DNA of 44,678 nt. Origin: Sabulitectum sp964386635. Lineage in GTDB: Bacteria; Fermentibacterota; Fermentibacteria; Fermentibacterales; JCC-6. The stretch spans positions 1 through 44,678 of the forward strand of contig CAYLRO010000025.1 in assembly GCA_964386635.1 (NCBI GenBank). Direction: 5' to 3'. The notes beneath the pieces are model-generated. The model ran no database searches, was not told the DNA's origin, and worked only from the letters and a program-made list of their open reading frames with translations. Positions within the stretch are counted from its first letter, which is position 1; each line of letters begins with the position of its first letter. Below, in pieces: positions 7,855 through 15,718 of this stretch. Made by a program: the position numbers and the translations under genes.

Positions 7855-8982
7855 ATGAGAAAACTATTTGCTTCCATGGCGGTACTTTTTCTGATGGGAT
7901 GCGGTTCCAGCGAAGAAACAGAGGTTTCAGGTGCTGATCCGGATCTCCCTGCAGTGGAGACAATGAATCTTGTTACAGTAGATTCCATTGGAGTTGAACT
8001 GGGAGATTCGAATTACGTTTTCGGATCGATAGAGGCTGTCTCCCGCACAGCTGAAGGAAACATCCTCATTCTTGACAGGGCGGCGTGCAGCGTTTCCGAG
8101 TACACTCCTCAGGGTGAATTTGTTCAACGAATGGGAAGAAAAGGTTCCGGTCCAGGAGAGTTTCTCAACCCTCTTGCAATGGCCAGACTGGGCGATGGAA
8201 GAGTTGTGGTTCTTGACAGCAATCTCGGGGGGATTTTCACTTTTTTCCCGGATGGCTCTTATGAGGGGCTTGCTCTTGAAATGCTCGGTGAACCTGTTCT
8301 CTGGCTCAGCGAAACCGATGGGAACACATTTGTGGGAACCAGAAACTCCTGGGAGATGGTGAACGACGAGTTCGTAGTTACAGCTGTGGTGGGTAAATTC
8401 GGTCTTGATTCAGATGAACCTATCAACACCTACTGGGAGGATTCCTTCTCCTGGGATTTCCAGGATATAACCCCTCTTATCAAAGGATCATACTTTGCGC
8501 AAATCTGGGCATCTGACAGGAATGGAAATGTGTTTGTTGCTCCCAGGAGTCCTGAAGAGTATCACATTCAGGGATATGATATCAACGGCGAGCCTACTGT
8601 GACCATCGAACTTGATCTGGAGCCTGTTGCCAAAACTGAACAGGAAATCGAAGAGGAAGCCTACTTCTGGAACAGAAGGGCTGAGAGCATGGGGGCAAAC
8701 GGTCCATTCAATTATCAGCCAGATGAAAACAGATGGATGATTCACTCCATGGGTCTGGATGGGGAAAATCGTCTCTGGGTAAGACGGGGAACAGAAGAGG
8801 TCCCGTCATTTGATGTGTTTGATCTGCAGGGCAATTACCTCTTCTTTGCAGAAATGTCCGGTGTTAACGGCCCCAGAGGACTCTTCTGGGAGATAAAGTT
8901 TGATGAGTTCGGGATCGTTGCCTATTCCCTGGACCCCACTGAGGGTTACCAGAAACTCTACATTCTTGAAATTGAAGAGTAA
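7855..8982 (+). CDS. 6-bladed beta-propeller lipoprotein
   Basis: A 375-residue exported protein with a lipoprotein signal (MRKLFASMAVLFLMGC, lipobox LMGC). NHL/6-bladed-propeller style repeats follow, for example the LILDRAACSVSEYTPQGEFV and VVLDSNLGGIFTFFPDG segments, and GRKGSGPGEFLNP, a hallmark of this group. I place the start at ATG 7855, which has GGAGAG upstream, rather than ATG 7843, which has no ribosome site. A clear paralogue lies at 36927-38078; both end with a 'DP(T/L)EGYQ(K/R)LY' motif. No enzymatic residues were recognised; ligand or partner binding at the envelope is the likely role. Confidence 0.85.
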   Translation: MRKLFASMAVLFLMGCGSSEETEVSGADPDLPAVETMNLVTVDSIGVELGDSNYVFGSIEAVSRTAEGNILILDRAACSVSEYTPQGEFVQRMGRKGSGPGEFLNPLAMARLGDGRVVVLDSNLGGIFTFFPDGSYEGLALEMLGEPVLWLSETDGNTFVGTRNSWEMVNDEFVVTAVVGKFGLDSDEPINTYWEDSFSWDFQDITPLIKGSYFAQIWASDRNGNVFVAPRSPEEYHIQGYDINGEPTVTIELDLEPVAKTEQEIEEEAYFWNRRAESMGANGPFNYQPDENRWMIHSMGLDGENRLWVRRGTEEVPSFDVFDLQGNYLFFAEMSGVNGPRGLFWEIKFDEFGIVAYSLDPTEGYQKLYILEIEE

Positions 8983-8994
8983 AAGACCCGGGGC

Positions 8995-9024
8995 TTGCGC
9001 AGGGGTACATATGTTTACTATACT
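8995..9024 (+). promoter_or_regulatory. Likely recA promoter
   Basis: A TTGCGC -35 (8995-9000) and TATACT -10 (9019-9024) are separated by 18 bases, about 65 bases before recA. The spacer holds the palindrome-like GTACATATGTTT listed separately. Confidence 0.5.
9005..9016. promoter_or_regulatory. Possible LexA (SOS) box in the recA promoter
   Basis: GTAC-ATAT-GTTT matches the Gram-positive-type SOS box pattern GAAC-N4-GTTC at six of eight defined positions, with a perfect ACATATGT core. It lies between the -35 and -10 elements of recA, where a LexA repressor would act. No lexA gene is in the window, so the link is inference. Confidence 0.35.
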
Positions 9025-9089
9025 TGTCTTTGATGGCAGGAGAAGTCCCCTCATCAGGGTCACATCAGTTAGTTTCTGAAAGGTGCGCC

Positions 9090-10121
9090 ATGGTAGACAA
9101 GAAGTTAGAAGACAGTCGCAGAAAAGCACTGGATGCAGCTTTTCTTCAGATTCACAAGAAATTCGGTCAAGGTTCCATAATGAGGCTGGGAGAAGCCCCG
9201 GAAATGAAAGTTGACTCATTTCCCACAGGGTCCCTTTCTCTGGACATCGCTCTCGGGGTAGGTGGAGTCCCCAGGGGAAGAGTCATTGAAATCTATGGCC
9301 CTGAAAGCAGTGGAAAAACCACTCTCGCTCTTCATATGCTTGCCAATGCACAGAGGCTTGGTGGAGAAGTTGCATTTATTGATGCGGAGCATGCGCTTGA
9401 TCCGGATTATGCCGAGAAGCTCGGGCTTGATATCGACAAGCTTATGGTCTCGCAGCCAAGCAGTGGAGAACAGGCCCTGGAGATAACAGAAACACTGGTC
9501 CGTTCCAACGCTGTAGATGCAGTGGTTGTGGATTCGGTGGCAGCACTGGTTCCCAGAGCAGAGATCGAAGGGGAGATGGGCGACAGCCATGTGGGTCTCC
9601 AGGCCAGGCTTATGAGTCAGGCTCTGAGAAAGCTTACAGGGGCCGTTTCCAAATCCAAATGCACGGTGATCTTCATTAACCAGATTCGAATGAAAATTGG
9701 TGTGATGTTCGGAAATCCTGAAACCACAACCGGTGGACGGGCTCTGAAGTTCTACGCAAGCCTCAGGCTCGATGTTCGCCGGATAGCTTCCATTAAAAAC
9801 GGTGATGAAGTAATGGGCAGCCGCACAAGGGTGAAGGTTGTAAAGAACAAGCTTGCTCCTCCATTCAGGCAGTGCGAGTTTGATATTCTGCACGGATTCG
9901 GTATCTCAAAGGCCGGTGAGCTGATAGACCTTGGTCTGGACAAAGAGCTGGTTACCCGCAGAGGAACATGGTATTCCATCAACGGCAACCAGATCGGGCA
10001 GGGGCGTGACAACGCCCGGGAATATCTCCTTGAGAATCCCGAGATTGCTGATCAGCTTGAAATTTCTCTGAGAAGAGAATTCGGGCTTATCAAAGACGAT
10101 GTTGAAGAATCAAAGGGGTAG
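9090..10121 (+). CDS. recA: Recombinase RecA
   Basis: Central strand-exchange protein of homologous recombination and the SOS coprotease. Walker A GPESSGKT is at residues 70-77, Walker B in VDSVAALVPR, and the L2-region FINQIRMKIGVMFGNPETTTGG is intact. The start at ATG 9090 (AAAGGTG upstream) gives 343 aa, the normal size; an in-frame ATG at 9024 would overlap the promoter. recX overlaps its 3' end by 23 bases. Confidence 0.98.
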   Translation: MVDKKLEDSRRKALDAAFLQIHKKFGQGSIMRLGEAPEMKVDSFPTGSLSLDIALGVGGVPRGRVIEIYGPESSGKTTLALHMLANAQRLGGEVAFIDAEHALDPDYAEKLGLDIDKLMVSQPSSGEQALEITETLVRSNAVDAVVVDSVAALVPRAEIEGEMGDSHVGLQARLMSQALRKLTGAVSKSKCTVIFINQIRMKIGVMFGNPETTTGGRALKFYASLRLDVRRIASIKNGDEVMGSRTRVKVVKNKLAPPFRQCEFDILHGFGISKAGELIDLGLDKELVTRRGTWYSINGNQIGQGRDNAREYLLENPEIADQLEISLRREFGLIKDDVEESKG

Positions 10122-10695
10122 AATCATAGAAAAGGTTCTAACCGCTGACAGAATCCGCAGGGGCAGGGCACTTGTTGTCCTGCCTTCCGGCAGCTACATC
10201 ATTCCTTCAGGCGAGATGAGAGGGCTTGCTGATTCGGTGGATCCTGAAAGAATGCTCAAGCTTCAGGCAGATTGTGCCAGAGCAGATGCCGGAAACTTCC
10301 TTTCAATATCCGAAAGAACAACAGGTCAGCTTCTTGATAAACTCAGATCCCTTGGCTATCCTGAAGAGATCGCCGGGGAAACTGTTCAATGGGCCTCTGA
10401 AAAAAAATATGTGGATGACAGAAGATTCTGCGAGCTGTACATGAGATCTAAAACAATGGGAAAGATCAGACTCAGACTGGAACTGCTTAAGAAAGGTGCA
10501 GCAGAGGATTCAGTTGAAGCTGCATTAAAAACAGTTTCAGATGAGCAGGACCTTGCACTTGCAGTCAAGTTGATCTCAAGGAAGTACGGCCGCATTGAAG
10601 ACAGACAGAAAGCCAGAGCCCGGGCAGCCGGCTGGCTGTCCCGGCGGGGATACTCAGGAGAATTCATTCACAGAGTGTTGCAGGAGGCACTGTGA
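10099..10695 (+). CDS. recX: Regulatory protein RecX
   Basis: RecX inhibits RecA filament growth. The 198-residue protein is helix-rich with the three-repeat pattern of the family: KLRSLGYPEEIA, then KKYVDDRRFCELYMRS, then LLKKGAAEDSVEAAL and WLSRRGYSGEFI. The ATG at 10099 lies inside recA (23-base overlap); its ribosome site is weak and the exact start is uncertain. Immediate downstream position to recA is typical. Confidence 0.9.
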   Translation: MLKNQRGRIIEKVLTADRIRRGRALVVLPSGSYIIPSGEMRGLADSVDPERMLKLQADCARADAGNFLSISERTTGQLLDKLRSLGYPEEIAGETVQWASEKKYVDDRRFCELYMRSKTMGKIRLRLELLKKGAAEDSVEAALKTVSDEQDLALAVKLISRKYGRIEDRQKARARAAGWLSRRGYSGEFIHRVLQEAL

Positions 10696-11207
10696 AAAAC
10701 AGGTGTAACAGAATATTCTGGACTGCACTTGGAATGACTCTGCTTGGAGAGAAGCTTCAGGAAGATGTTGAAGGTTTGCCGGAGGGTATGCAGGATGTAT
10801 TGAAGAGTCCCCCGGTTCTTCCAGAAGAAAACCTGACAATGTACGGCACTGACCTGCAGGACAGAAAAGGAAGATACATCTACACTGCCACATGGAAGAT
10901 ACTCAGAGATATTGGATTCAAGCGGCCCTTCAGATATCCTGTGAATGAAGATATCGAAGTGCTGGTGCCATTTGTAAGTAACAGCATTGCTGTTTCTCCT
11001 CAGGGCTTTCAGAACAGAGTGCCCTCAGAACTCAGAGCTTACGCTCTTGTGGGTAAGAGTGCTGTTCTCAGATCCTCAGAAGTGCATTATGTTGTGTGTG
11101 CAGCCAGGTATGATCCGGATGCATGGAACATTCTGAAAAAAGGAAAGTGTTCAGTCTGTACCCCGGACAGGCTGACCGAGCTTCTTTCCGCACTTGACTT
11201 TTCATGA
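10692..11207 (+). CDS. Hypothetical protein downstream of recX
   Basis: 171 aa, starting at GTG 10692 with AGGAGG five bases before it and overlapping the recX stop by four bases, so it is a genuine member of the recA-recX operon. No family was recognised. It has an N-terminal helical stretch, a central beta-rich part (YIYTATWKILRDIGF, IEVLVPFVSNSIAVSP) and two late cysteines in KCSVC. No signal peptide or membrane helix is evident. A role in DNA repair is suggested only by position. The rplM promoter overlaps its 3' end. Confidence 0.7.
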   Translation: MKNRCNRIFWTALGMTLLGEKLQEDVEGLPEGMQDVLKSPPVLPEENLTMYGTDLQDRKGRYIYTATWKILRDIGFKRPFRYPVNEDIEVLVPFVSNSIAVSPQGFQNRVPSELRAYALVGKSAVLRSSEVHYVVCAARYDPDAWNILKKGKCSVCTPDRLTELLSALDFS

Positions 11208-11221
11208 TAAATCCATAAGAT
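11194..11221 (+). promoter_or_regulatory. Promoter of the rplM-rpsI operon
   Basis: TTGACT (11194-11199) and TAAGAT (11216-11221) with a 16-base spacer, lying over the last codons of the preceding gene. The expected start near 11228 coincides with the first base pairs of the structured leader downstream, which supports both calls. Confidence 0.55.
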
Positions 11222-11229
11222 TTGAGACC

Positions 11230-11291
11230 CCTCGGCACAGTTATGCGCCAGAGGAAGGGCTGAGATACACCCGGCGAAAGCCGGAGCCCCC
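11230..11291 (+). ncRNA. Structured 5' leader of rplM, class not recognised
   Basis: Two helices lie in the 120-base leader. Helix one pairs 11230-11236 (CCTCGGC) with 11247-11254 (GCC-A-GAGG). Helix two pairs 11257-11261 (GGGCT) with 11285-11289 (AGCCC), has a one-sided internal loop GAGATACAC, and is capped by CCGGC-GAAA-GCCGG (11271-11284). There is no terminator U-tract. An autoregulatory site for L13 is the simplest idea. The CTGAGATACACCC stretch recalls part of the TPP riboswitch, but the other half of that aptamer is missing. Confidence 0.5.
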
Positions 11292-11349
11292 GAAACAGCA
11301 TGAAGTGAAATAAAATATAGAACACCAACCTTTTCCGGAGGCCTGGAAA

Positions 11350-11781
11350 TTGAAGACCTATTCTGCGAAGGCTGGAGAGATCAAGAGAGACTGGTGGGTG
11401 GTTGATGCCACTGACCAGACCCTTGGACGTCTTTCCGCAAAGCTTGCCATGATCCTTCAGGGCAAGAATAAGCCGGTGTATACGCCGCATATGGATACAG
11501 GAGATTTCGTTGTTGTAGTGAATGTGGAGAAGATGCGCGTAACAGGGCGCAAGCTTGACCAGAAGATCTACTATCGTCATACAGGATACGCCGGAGGCCA
11601 GAAGGCCACAAGCATGCGCGACATGATGGAGAGACACCCTGACAGGGTTCTCACCCACGCTGTGAAGGGGATGCTTCCCAAGAACAGACTCAGCAGCGCT
11701 CAGCTGAAGAAACTTAAGATATTTTCCGGTCCCGAGCATACCCACGCTGCACAGCAGCCCAGGGTACTTGAGATCAAGTAG
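11350..11781 (+). CDS. rplM: 50S ribosomal protein L13
   Basis: 143 aa, standard length, with the family's opening (KTYSAKAGEIKRDWWVVDAT), the GRLSAKLA motif, and YRHTGYAGG and VKGMLPKNRL segments. Early-assembly protein of the large subunit. The start is TTG 11350 with GGAGG eight bases upstream. It is co-transcribed with rpsI, twelve bases downstream, the near-universal pairing. Confidence 0.98.
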   Translation: MKTYSAKAGEIKRDWWVVDATDQTLGRLSAKLAMILQGKNKPVYTPHMDTGDFVVVVNVEKMRVTGRKLDQKIYYRHTGYAGGQKATSMRDMMERHPDRVLTHAVKGMLPKNRLSSAQLKKLKIFSGPEHTHAAQQPRVLEIK

Positions 11782-11793
11782 TCGGGGGGCAGC

Positions 11794-12180
11794 ATGGAAC
11801 AGTATATCGGAGTTGGAAGAAGAAAATCATCAACAGCCAGGTGCTATCTCAGACCTGGATCAGGCAAAATTGTGGTTAACCACAAAACACCTGCACAGTA
11901 TTTCGGAGAACTCAGGCAGAAAGAGCATGCCTTTGAACCTCTGCAGACTGTTAAGATGACAGGTTCATACGACCTTGTTGTTAATGTCAGGGGAGGCGGA
12001 ATTACCGGTCAGGCCGGCGCCATCAGAATGGGCATTGCCAGGGCTCTTGTTGAGGCTAACGCCGAGTTCAGACATTCTCTGAAGGCAGCAGGAATGCTTC
12101 GTCGCGATCCCAGAGTTGTTGAGAGAAAGAAATATGGACAGCCTAAAGCAAGGAAGAGATTCCAGTTCTCCAAGCGCTAG
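11794..12180 (+). CDS. rpsI: 30S ribosomal protein S9
   Basis: 128 aa ending in the conserved basic tail KARKRFQFSKR, whose last residues reach the decoding site. It also shows GVGRRKSSTARCYLRPGSG and GGGITGQAGAIRMGIARAL. Second gene of the L13-S9 operon. The stop is followed by about 100 bases that form the rpsB leader hairpin. Confidence 0.98.
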   Translation: MEQYIGVGRRKSSTARCYLRPGSGKIVVNHKTPAQYFGELRQKEHAFEPLQTVKMTGSYDLVVNVRGGGITGQAGAIRMGIARALVEANAEFRHSLKAAGMLRRDPRVVERKKYGQPKARKRFQFSKR

Positions 12181-12197
12181 GCTGTAATTAACACACA

Positions 12198-12256
12198 CGA
12201 TGGTTATCGGCGGGTGCCAGGGTGTTCCCATGTGGGAATGGCACCCGCTTCCATCG
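12198..12256 (+). promoter_or_regulatory. Long leader hairpin before rpsB
   Basis: Three stacked helices form one hairpin: CGATGG (12198-12203) with CCATCG (12251-12256); GCGGGTGCCA (12210-12219) with TGGCACCCGC (12239-12248), a perfect 10-bp stem; and TTCCCA with TGGGAA around a two-base loop (12225-12238). No U-tract follows, so it is not a simple terminator. Its position 26 bases before the rpsB start suggests feedback control by S2 or RNA processing. Confidence 0.6.
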
Positions 12257-12282
12257 GAGGCTGAACCGAAAGGAAAGTTAAT

Positions 12283-13119
12283 ATGCAGATCCCAACCGTA
12301 GAGGACCTGCTGGAGGCAGGAGTACACTTCGGCCACCAGGAAAAGAGATGGAACCCGCGCATGAAGAATTTTATCTTCATGGCACGAAACGGTATCCATA
12401 TCATCGACCTTAAAAAAACCCAGAGAAACCTGGAAGACGCCATTAACCTTGTAAGCAAGATAGTTGCCGGGGGTAAGGATGTTCTTTTCGTTGCCACCAA
12501 AAAGCAGGGAAGAGAGAGCGTCAGAGAGCACGCTGAAAGATCAGGCATGTTTTTCATGACTGAAAGATGGCTTGGTGGAACACTTACAAATTACAATACC
12601 ATCTATAAAAGCATCAAGCGTCTTGAAGAGCTTGAGGACATGGAGAAAAAGGGTTGGCCCAAGGGGTTCAAGAAGCGGGAGATCCTTCAGAAGACCAGAG
12701 AGATGGAAAGAATCAATAAGTACCTCATGGGTATCAGACACATGAAGGGCGTCCCTGGTGCAGTGATCGTTGTTGACATCAAGAAAGAGGCAATTGCTGT
12801 AAAGGAAGCAAAGAAGCTTGGCATTCCCTGCATCGCTCTTGTTGACACCAACTGTGATCCCACTGAAGTTGATTATCCCATTCCTGCTAACGATGATGCA
12901 ATAAAGTCAATTGACCTTATCGTAGGTTCTCTTGCAGACGCTGCTCTCCTTGGTGCAGAAGGAAGAAAGCGCAGAGATACAGACGAGCCTGCAGGTAACA
13001 AGAAGAAGCCGGCTAAGGCAACCGCGAAAAAGGCGGAGGAAAGTGCTCCGGCAGATGAACCTGCCCCTGAGCAGAAGACAGAAGAGAATACCAGCCCTGC
13101 CAAGGGCGAGGAGGAATAA
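12283..13119 (+). CDS. rpsB: 30S ribosomal protein S2
   Basis: The core (residues about 1-230) is typical S2: LLEAGVHFGHQEKRWNPRM, then the KIVAGGKDVLFVATKKQ and ERWLGGTLTNY segments, and DTNCDPTEVDYPIPANDD. Beyond it is a Lys/Ala/Pro/Glu-rich tail of about 45 residues, longer than in Escherichia. The ATG follows AAAGGA. The tail's last codons carry the GAGGAG ribosome site for tsf. Confidence 0.98.
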   Translation: MQIPTVEDLLEAGVHFGHQEKRWNPRMKNFIFMARNGIHIIDLKKTQRNLEDAINLVSKIVAGGKDVLFVATKKQGRESVREHAERSGMFFMTERWLGGTLTNYNTIYKSIKRLEELEDMEKKGWPKGFKKREILQKTREMERINKYLMGIRHMKGVPGAVIVVDIKKEAIAVKEAKKLGIPCIALVDTNCDPTEVDYPIPANDDAIKSIDLIVGSLADAALLGAEGRKRRDTDEPAGNKKKPAKATAKKAEESAPADEPAPEQKTEENTSPAKGEEE

Positions 13120-13120
13120 A

Positions 13121-13717
13121 ATGGCAGTTGATGCTAAAACTGTAAAAGAGTTGAGAAGAATCTCCGGTGCTGGAATGATGGAGTGCAAGAAAGCTCTTGA
13201 TGAAACTGGTGGAGATCTTGACGCTGCTCTGAAGCACCTTCGTGAGCAGGGTGTGAAAGTTGCTGCCAAGAAAGCTTCAAGACAGGCAAACGAGGGTCTT
13301 GTATACTCATATATTCATGGCGTGGGCAAACTCGGTGTGCTGGTGGAAATCAATTGTGAAACTGATTTCGTTGCAAGAACAGACGCTTTCCAGGGATTCT
13401 GCAAGCAGGTAGCAATGCATGTAGCTGCAGCTTCACCTGAGTTCGTGAAGAAGGAAGATGTTCCTGAAGCACGGGTGTCGGAAGAAAAGGAAGTGCTTTT
13501 CTCCCAGCTTGCCGATTCCAACAAGCCTGAGAATATTAAGGAAAAGATAGTAGAGGGTCGCCTGGATAAGTTCTACGGTGAAATATGCCTTCTCGAGCAG
13601 GAATGGATACATGACAGCGAGGTGGGCCGAGTCTCCGACGCACTCACCGCAGCAATAGCCAAAGTTGGCGAGAACATCGTCATAAACAGATTTGCCCGTT
13701 TCCAGATAGGCGGTTAG
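13121..13717 (+). CDS. tsf: Elongation factor Ts
   Basis: Nucleotide exchange factor for EF-Tu. Start ATG 13121 gives the standard N-terminus (KTVKELRRISGAGMMECKKA, UBA-like) and the exchange motif INCETDFVAR. At 198 aa it is the short form with a single core domain, as in Thermus, rather than the roughly 280-aa Escherichia form. An in-frame upstream ATG (12932) would lie inside rpsB and is rejected. The order rpsB-tsf-pyrH-frr is classical. Confidence 0.97.
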   Translation: MAVDAKTVKELRRISGAGMMECKKALDETGGDLDAALKHLREQGVKVAAKKASRQANEGLVYSYIHGVGKLGVLVEINCETDFVARTDAFQGFCKQVAMHVAAASPEFVKKEDVPEARVSEEKEVLFSQLADSNKPENIKEKIVEGRLDKFYGEICLLEQEWIHDSEVGRVSDALTAAIAKVGENIVINRFARFQIGG

Positions 13718-13718
13718 C

Positions 13719-14456
13719 ATGGAAGACGGTTCCGGTAAACCTTCAAGAGTTCTTCTGAAACTCAGTGGAGAGGTCCTTGCGGGTCCTCAGGGTAAGGGAT
13801 TACATCCGGAGACCGTCTCAAAGATCGCAGGGGTCCTCATTGAGGCAGCAAACACCGGAGTTCAGCTGGGTGTTGTCACAGGAGGAGGAAACTTTGCAAG
13901 GGGCAGAGAACTTGCAGCGTTTACCAGAACAAGGGCAGATTACATTGGCATGCTTGCTACAGTAATGAACTGTCTTGCAGTATCAGACGCAGTTAACAGG
14001 CACGGCGGCATGTCCGCCGTGCTTTCTGCATTGCCGGTACCCCAGGCCGGGGCAGAGGTATTTGCTCCAACCTGTGCTGAAGAACTTTTCAACAAGGGGA
14101 ACATTGTCTTTTTTGCCGGTGGAACCGGAAATCCTCTTCTGTCAACAGATACTGCAGCGGCACTGCGAGCAGCGCAGACCCGGTGCACTGTGGTATTCAA
14201 AGGAACCAAAGTTGACGGAGTGTATGATAGTGATCCGAAACTGAATCCCAATGCGGAAAGATACAAAAGGCTTACTTTCAATCAGGTTCTTGCCAGGGAT
14301 CTGAAGGTTATGGATGCAGCTGCTGTAGCTGTCTGCAGGGACAACAATCTGCCAATCGTGGTTTTTAATATTACCAGACCTGAGAATTTTTTGAAAGTAC
14401 TGAAGGATAAAGCTCTTGGTACTGTTGTAGAGGGTGAGGAGACGGGAAATGTATGA
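13719..14456 (+). CDS. pyrH: Uridylate kinase
   Basis: Amino-acid-kinase-fold UMP kinase that makes UDP for nucleic acid and envelope sugar synthesis. It shows LLKLSGEVL, VTGGGNFARGR, the AFTRTRADYIGMLATVMN substrate region, FFAGGTGNP and KVDGVYDSDP. The 245-aa length is usual. It starts one base after the tsf stop and overlaps frr by eight bases. Confidence 0.97.
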   Translation: MEDGSGKPSRVLLKLSGEVLAGPQGKGLHPETVSKIAGVLIEAANTGVQLGVVTGGGNFARGRELAAFTRTRADYIGMLATVMNCLAVSDAVNRHGGMSAVLSALPVPQAGAEVFAPTCAEELFNKGNIVFFAGGTGNPLLSTDTAAALRAAQTRCTVVFKGTKVDGVYDSDPKLNPNAERYKRLTFNQVLARDLKVMDAAAVAVCRDNNLPIVVFNITRPENFLKVLKDKALGTVVEGEETGNV

Positions 14457-15006
14457 GGAGATTCTACTAGATCTTGAGGAAAGGGCAGAAAAGACCCTTA
14501 AGAACACCTCGAGGGAAATGTCGGTTGTAAGAACTGGCAAGGCCAGTCCTGCCCTTCTTGATAACATCAGGGTGGAAGTATGGGGTGATACTCTTCCTCT
14601 CAAGCAGGTTGCAGGTATCAGTGCTCCTGAGCCCAGGCTTCTTGTGGTACAGCCGTGGGATGCATCTACTGCAGGAGAAGTTGCAAAAGCAATAGAGGCA
14701 AGCGAACTTGGTCTCAGAGCCAATGTTGACGGTCCAATAATCAGAATACCTGTTCCCAAGCTCTCAGAAGAGAGAAGACGCGACCTCACAAGGCATGTTA
14801 AGAAACTTGCTGAGGAGGGAAAAACCTCTATCCGCAATATCCGTCGTGATGTAAACGATGCCTTGAAAAAGGCCTGCAAAGGCGGCGACATTACCGAAGA
14901 CCAGGAGAAGAAAGCCCTTGCGGAGGTGCAGAACACAGTTGATAAAGCAGTGAAAGAGATAGACAGAATTCTCAAGTTGAAAGAGGACGAGATACTTGAG
15001 GTCTGA
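14449..15006 (+). CDS. frr: Ribosome recycling factor
   Basis: Splits post-termination ribosomes with EF-G. The 185-aa protein has the long three-helix bundle and hinge motifs: MSVVRTGKASPALLDNI, the VQPWD region and DLTRHVKKLAEEGKTSIRNI. ATG 14449 is preferred because GAGGAG lies seven bases before it; a GTG at 14434 would add five residues. uppS overlaps its end. Confidence 0.97.
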   Translation: MYEEILLDLEERAEKTLKNTSREMSVVRTGKASPALLDNIRVEVWGDTLPLKQVAGISAPEPRLLVVQPWDASTAGEVAKAIEASELGLRANVDGPIIRIPVPKLSEERRRDLTRHVKKLAEEGKTSIRNIRRDVNDALKKACKGGDITEDQEKKALAEVQNTVDKAVKEIDRILKLKEDEILEV

Positions 15007-15718
15007 TCTCTCCCCGGTTCCAAGGCACATCGCGATTATCATGGATGGTAACGGCAGATGGGCCAGGAAAAAGGGGCTTCCCCGCATAAAAGGCCATGAT
15101 GCCGCCGAGAGAGCCATTCACGAATCAGTTGAGTTGTGCGGTGAACTGGGAGTTGAGTACCTTACTCTCTATGCGTTCTCAACTGAAAACTGGTCTCGTC
15201 CCAGAGCTGAGGTGGCATTCATCATGAAGCTGCTCAGCCGGTTCATTAAAAGAAATCTTGAAGAACTTCACCGGAAAAAGGTCAAGTTGATAACCACAGG
15301 CAGACTTGCAGATATTCCAAAGGGGCCCAGAAATGACCTTGAGGAGGCAATGGCTAAAACAGCTTCCAATGAAGGTCTTACTCTGGTTCTTGCATTGAGC
15401 TACGGAGGAAGAGCTGAACTCCGGGATGCATTTGTCAGAATTGCCGGAATGGTTCAGAGAGGTGAACTGACTCCTGAGGAGATCACAGAGGAAAAAATAG
15501 CCGGTTTCCTTTACAACCCGGATGTACCTGATCCTGAGCTGATAATAAGGACCAGCGGAGAACAGCGACTTTCCAATTTTCTCATGTGGCAGTCTGCTTA
15601 CAGCGAATTTATCTTCTCTCCAGTTCTCTGGCCTGATTTTGACTCTGCAGAACTCCAGCGGTCAATTGACCTGTTCAGGTCAAGAAACAGACGGTTCGGA
15701 GGGGTTGAGTATAAATGA
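14996..15718 (+). CDS. uppS: Undecaprenyl (di-trans,poly-cis) diphosphate synthase
   Basis: Cis-prenyltransferase that makes the lipid carrier for peptidoglycan and other wall polymers. The catalytic IMDGNGRWA motif is near the N-terminus, followed by YAFSTENW and the RTSGEQRLSNF / SAYSEF region. Length 240 aa. The TTG start overlaps frr by 11 bases with GAGGACGAG just before it. Its stop overlaps the cdsA start. Confidence 0.96.
   Translation: MRSDLSPVPRHIAIIMDGNGRWARKKGLPRIKGHDAAERAIHESVELCGELGVEYLTLYAFSTENWSRPRAEVAFIMKLLSRFIKRNLEELHRKKVKLITTGRLADIPKGPRNDLEEAMAKTASNEGLTLVLALSYGGRAELRDAFVRIAGMVQRGELTPEEITEEKIAGFLYNPDVPDPELIIRTSGEQRLSNFLMWQSAYSEFIFSPVLWPDFDSAELQRSIDLFRSRNRRFGGVEYK

Noticed and set aside
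11257..11291. Partial TPP riboswitch-like motif (CTGAGATACACCC) before rplM
   Set aside because: The essential second half (CCTGATCTGG...GCGTAGGGA type) is missing and the downstream genes are ribosomal, not thiamine-related.
12932..13120. Upstream start extending tsf into rpsB
   Set aside because: The extension has no EF-Ts similarity and ATG 13121 has a strong ribosome site.
14142..15023. 293-aa minus-strand frame opposite pyrH and frr
   Set aside because: Both opposite genes are unmistakable; Ser/Leu-rich composition is typical of antisense frames.
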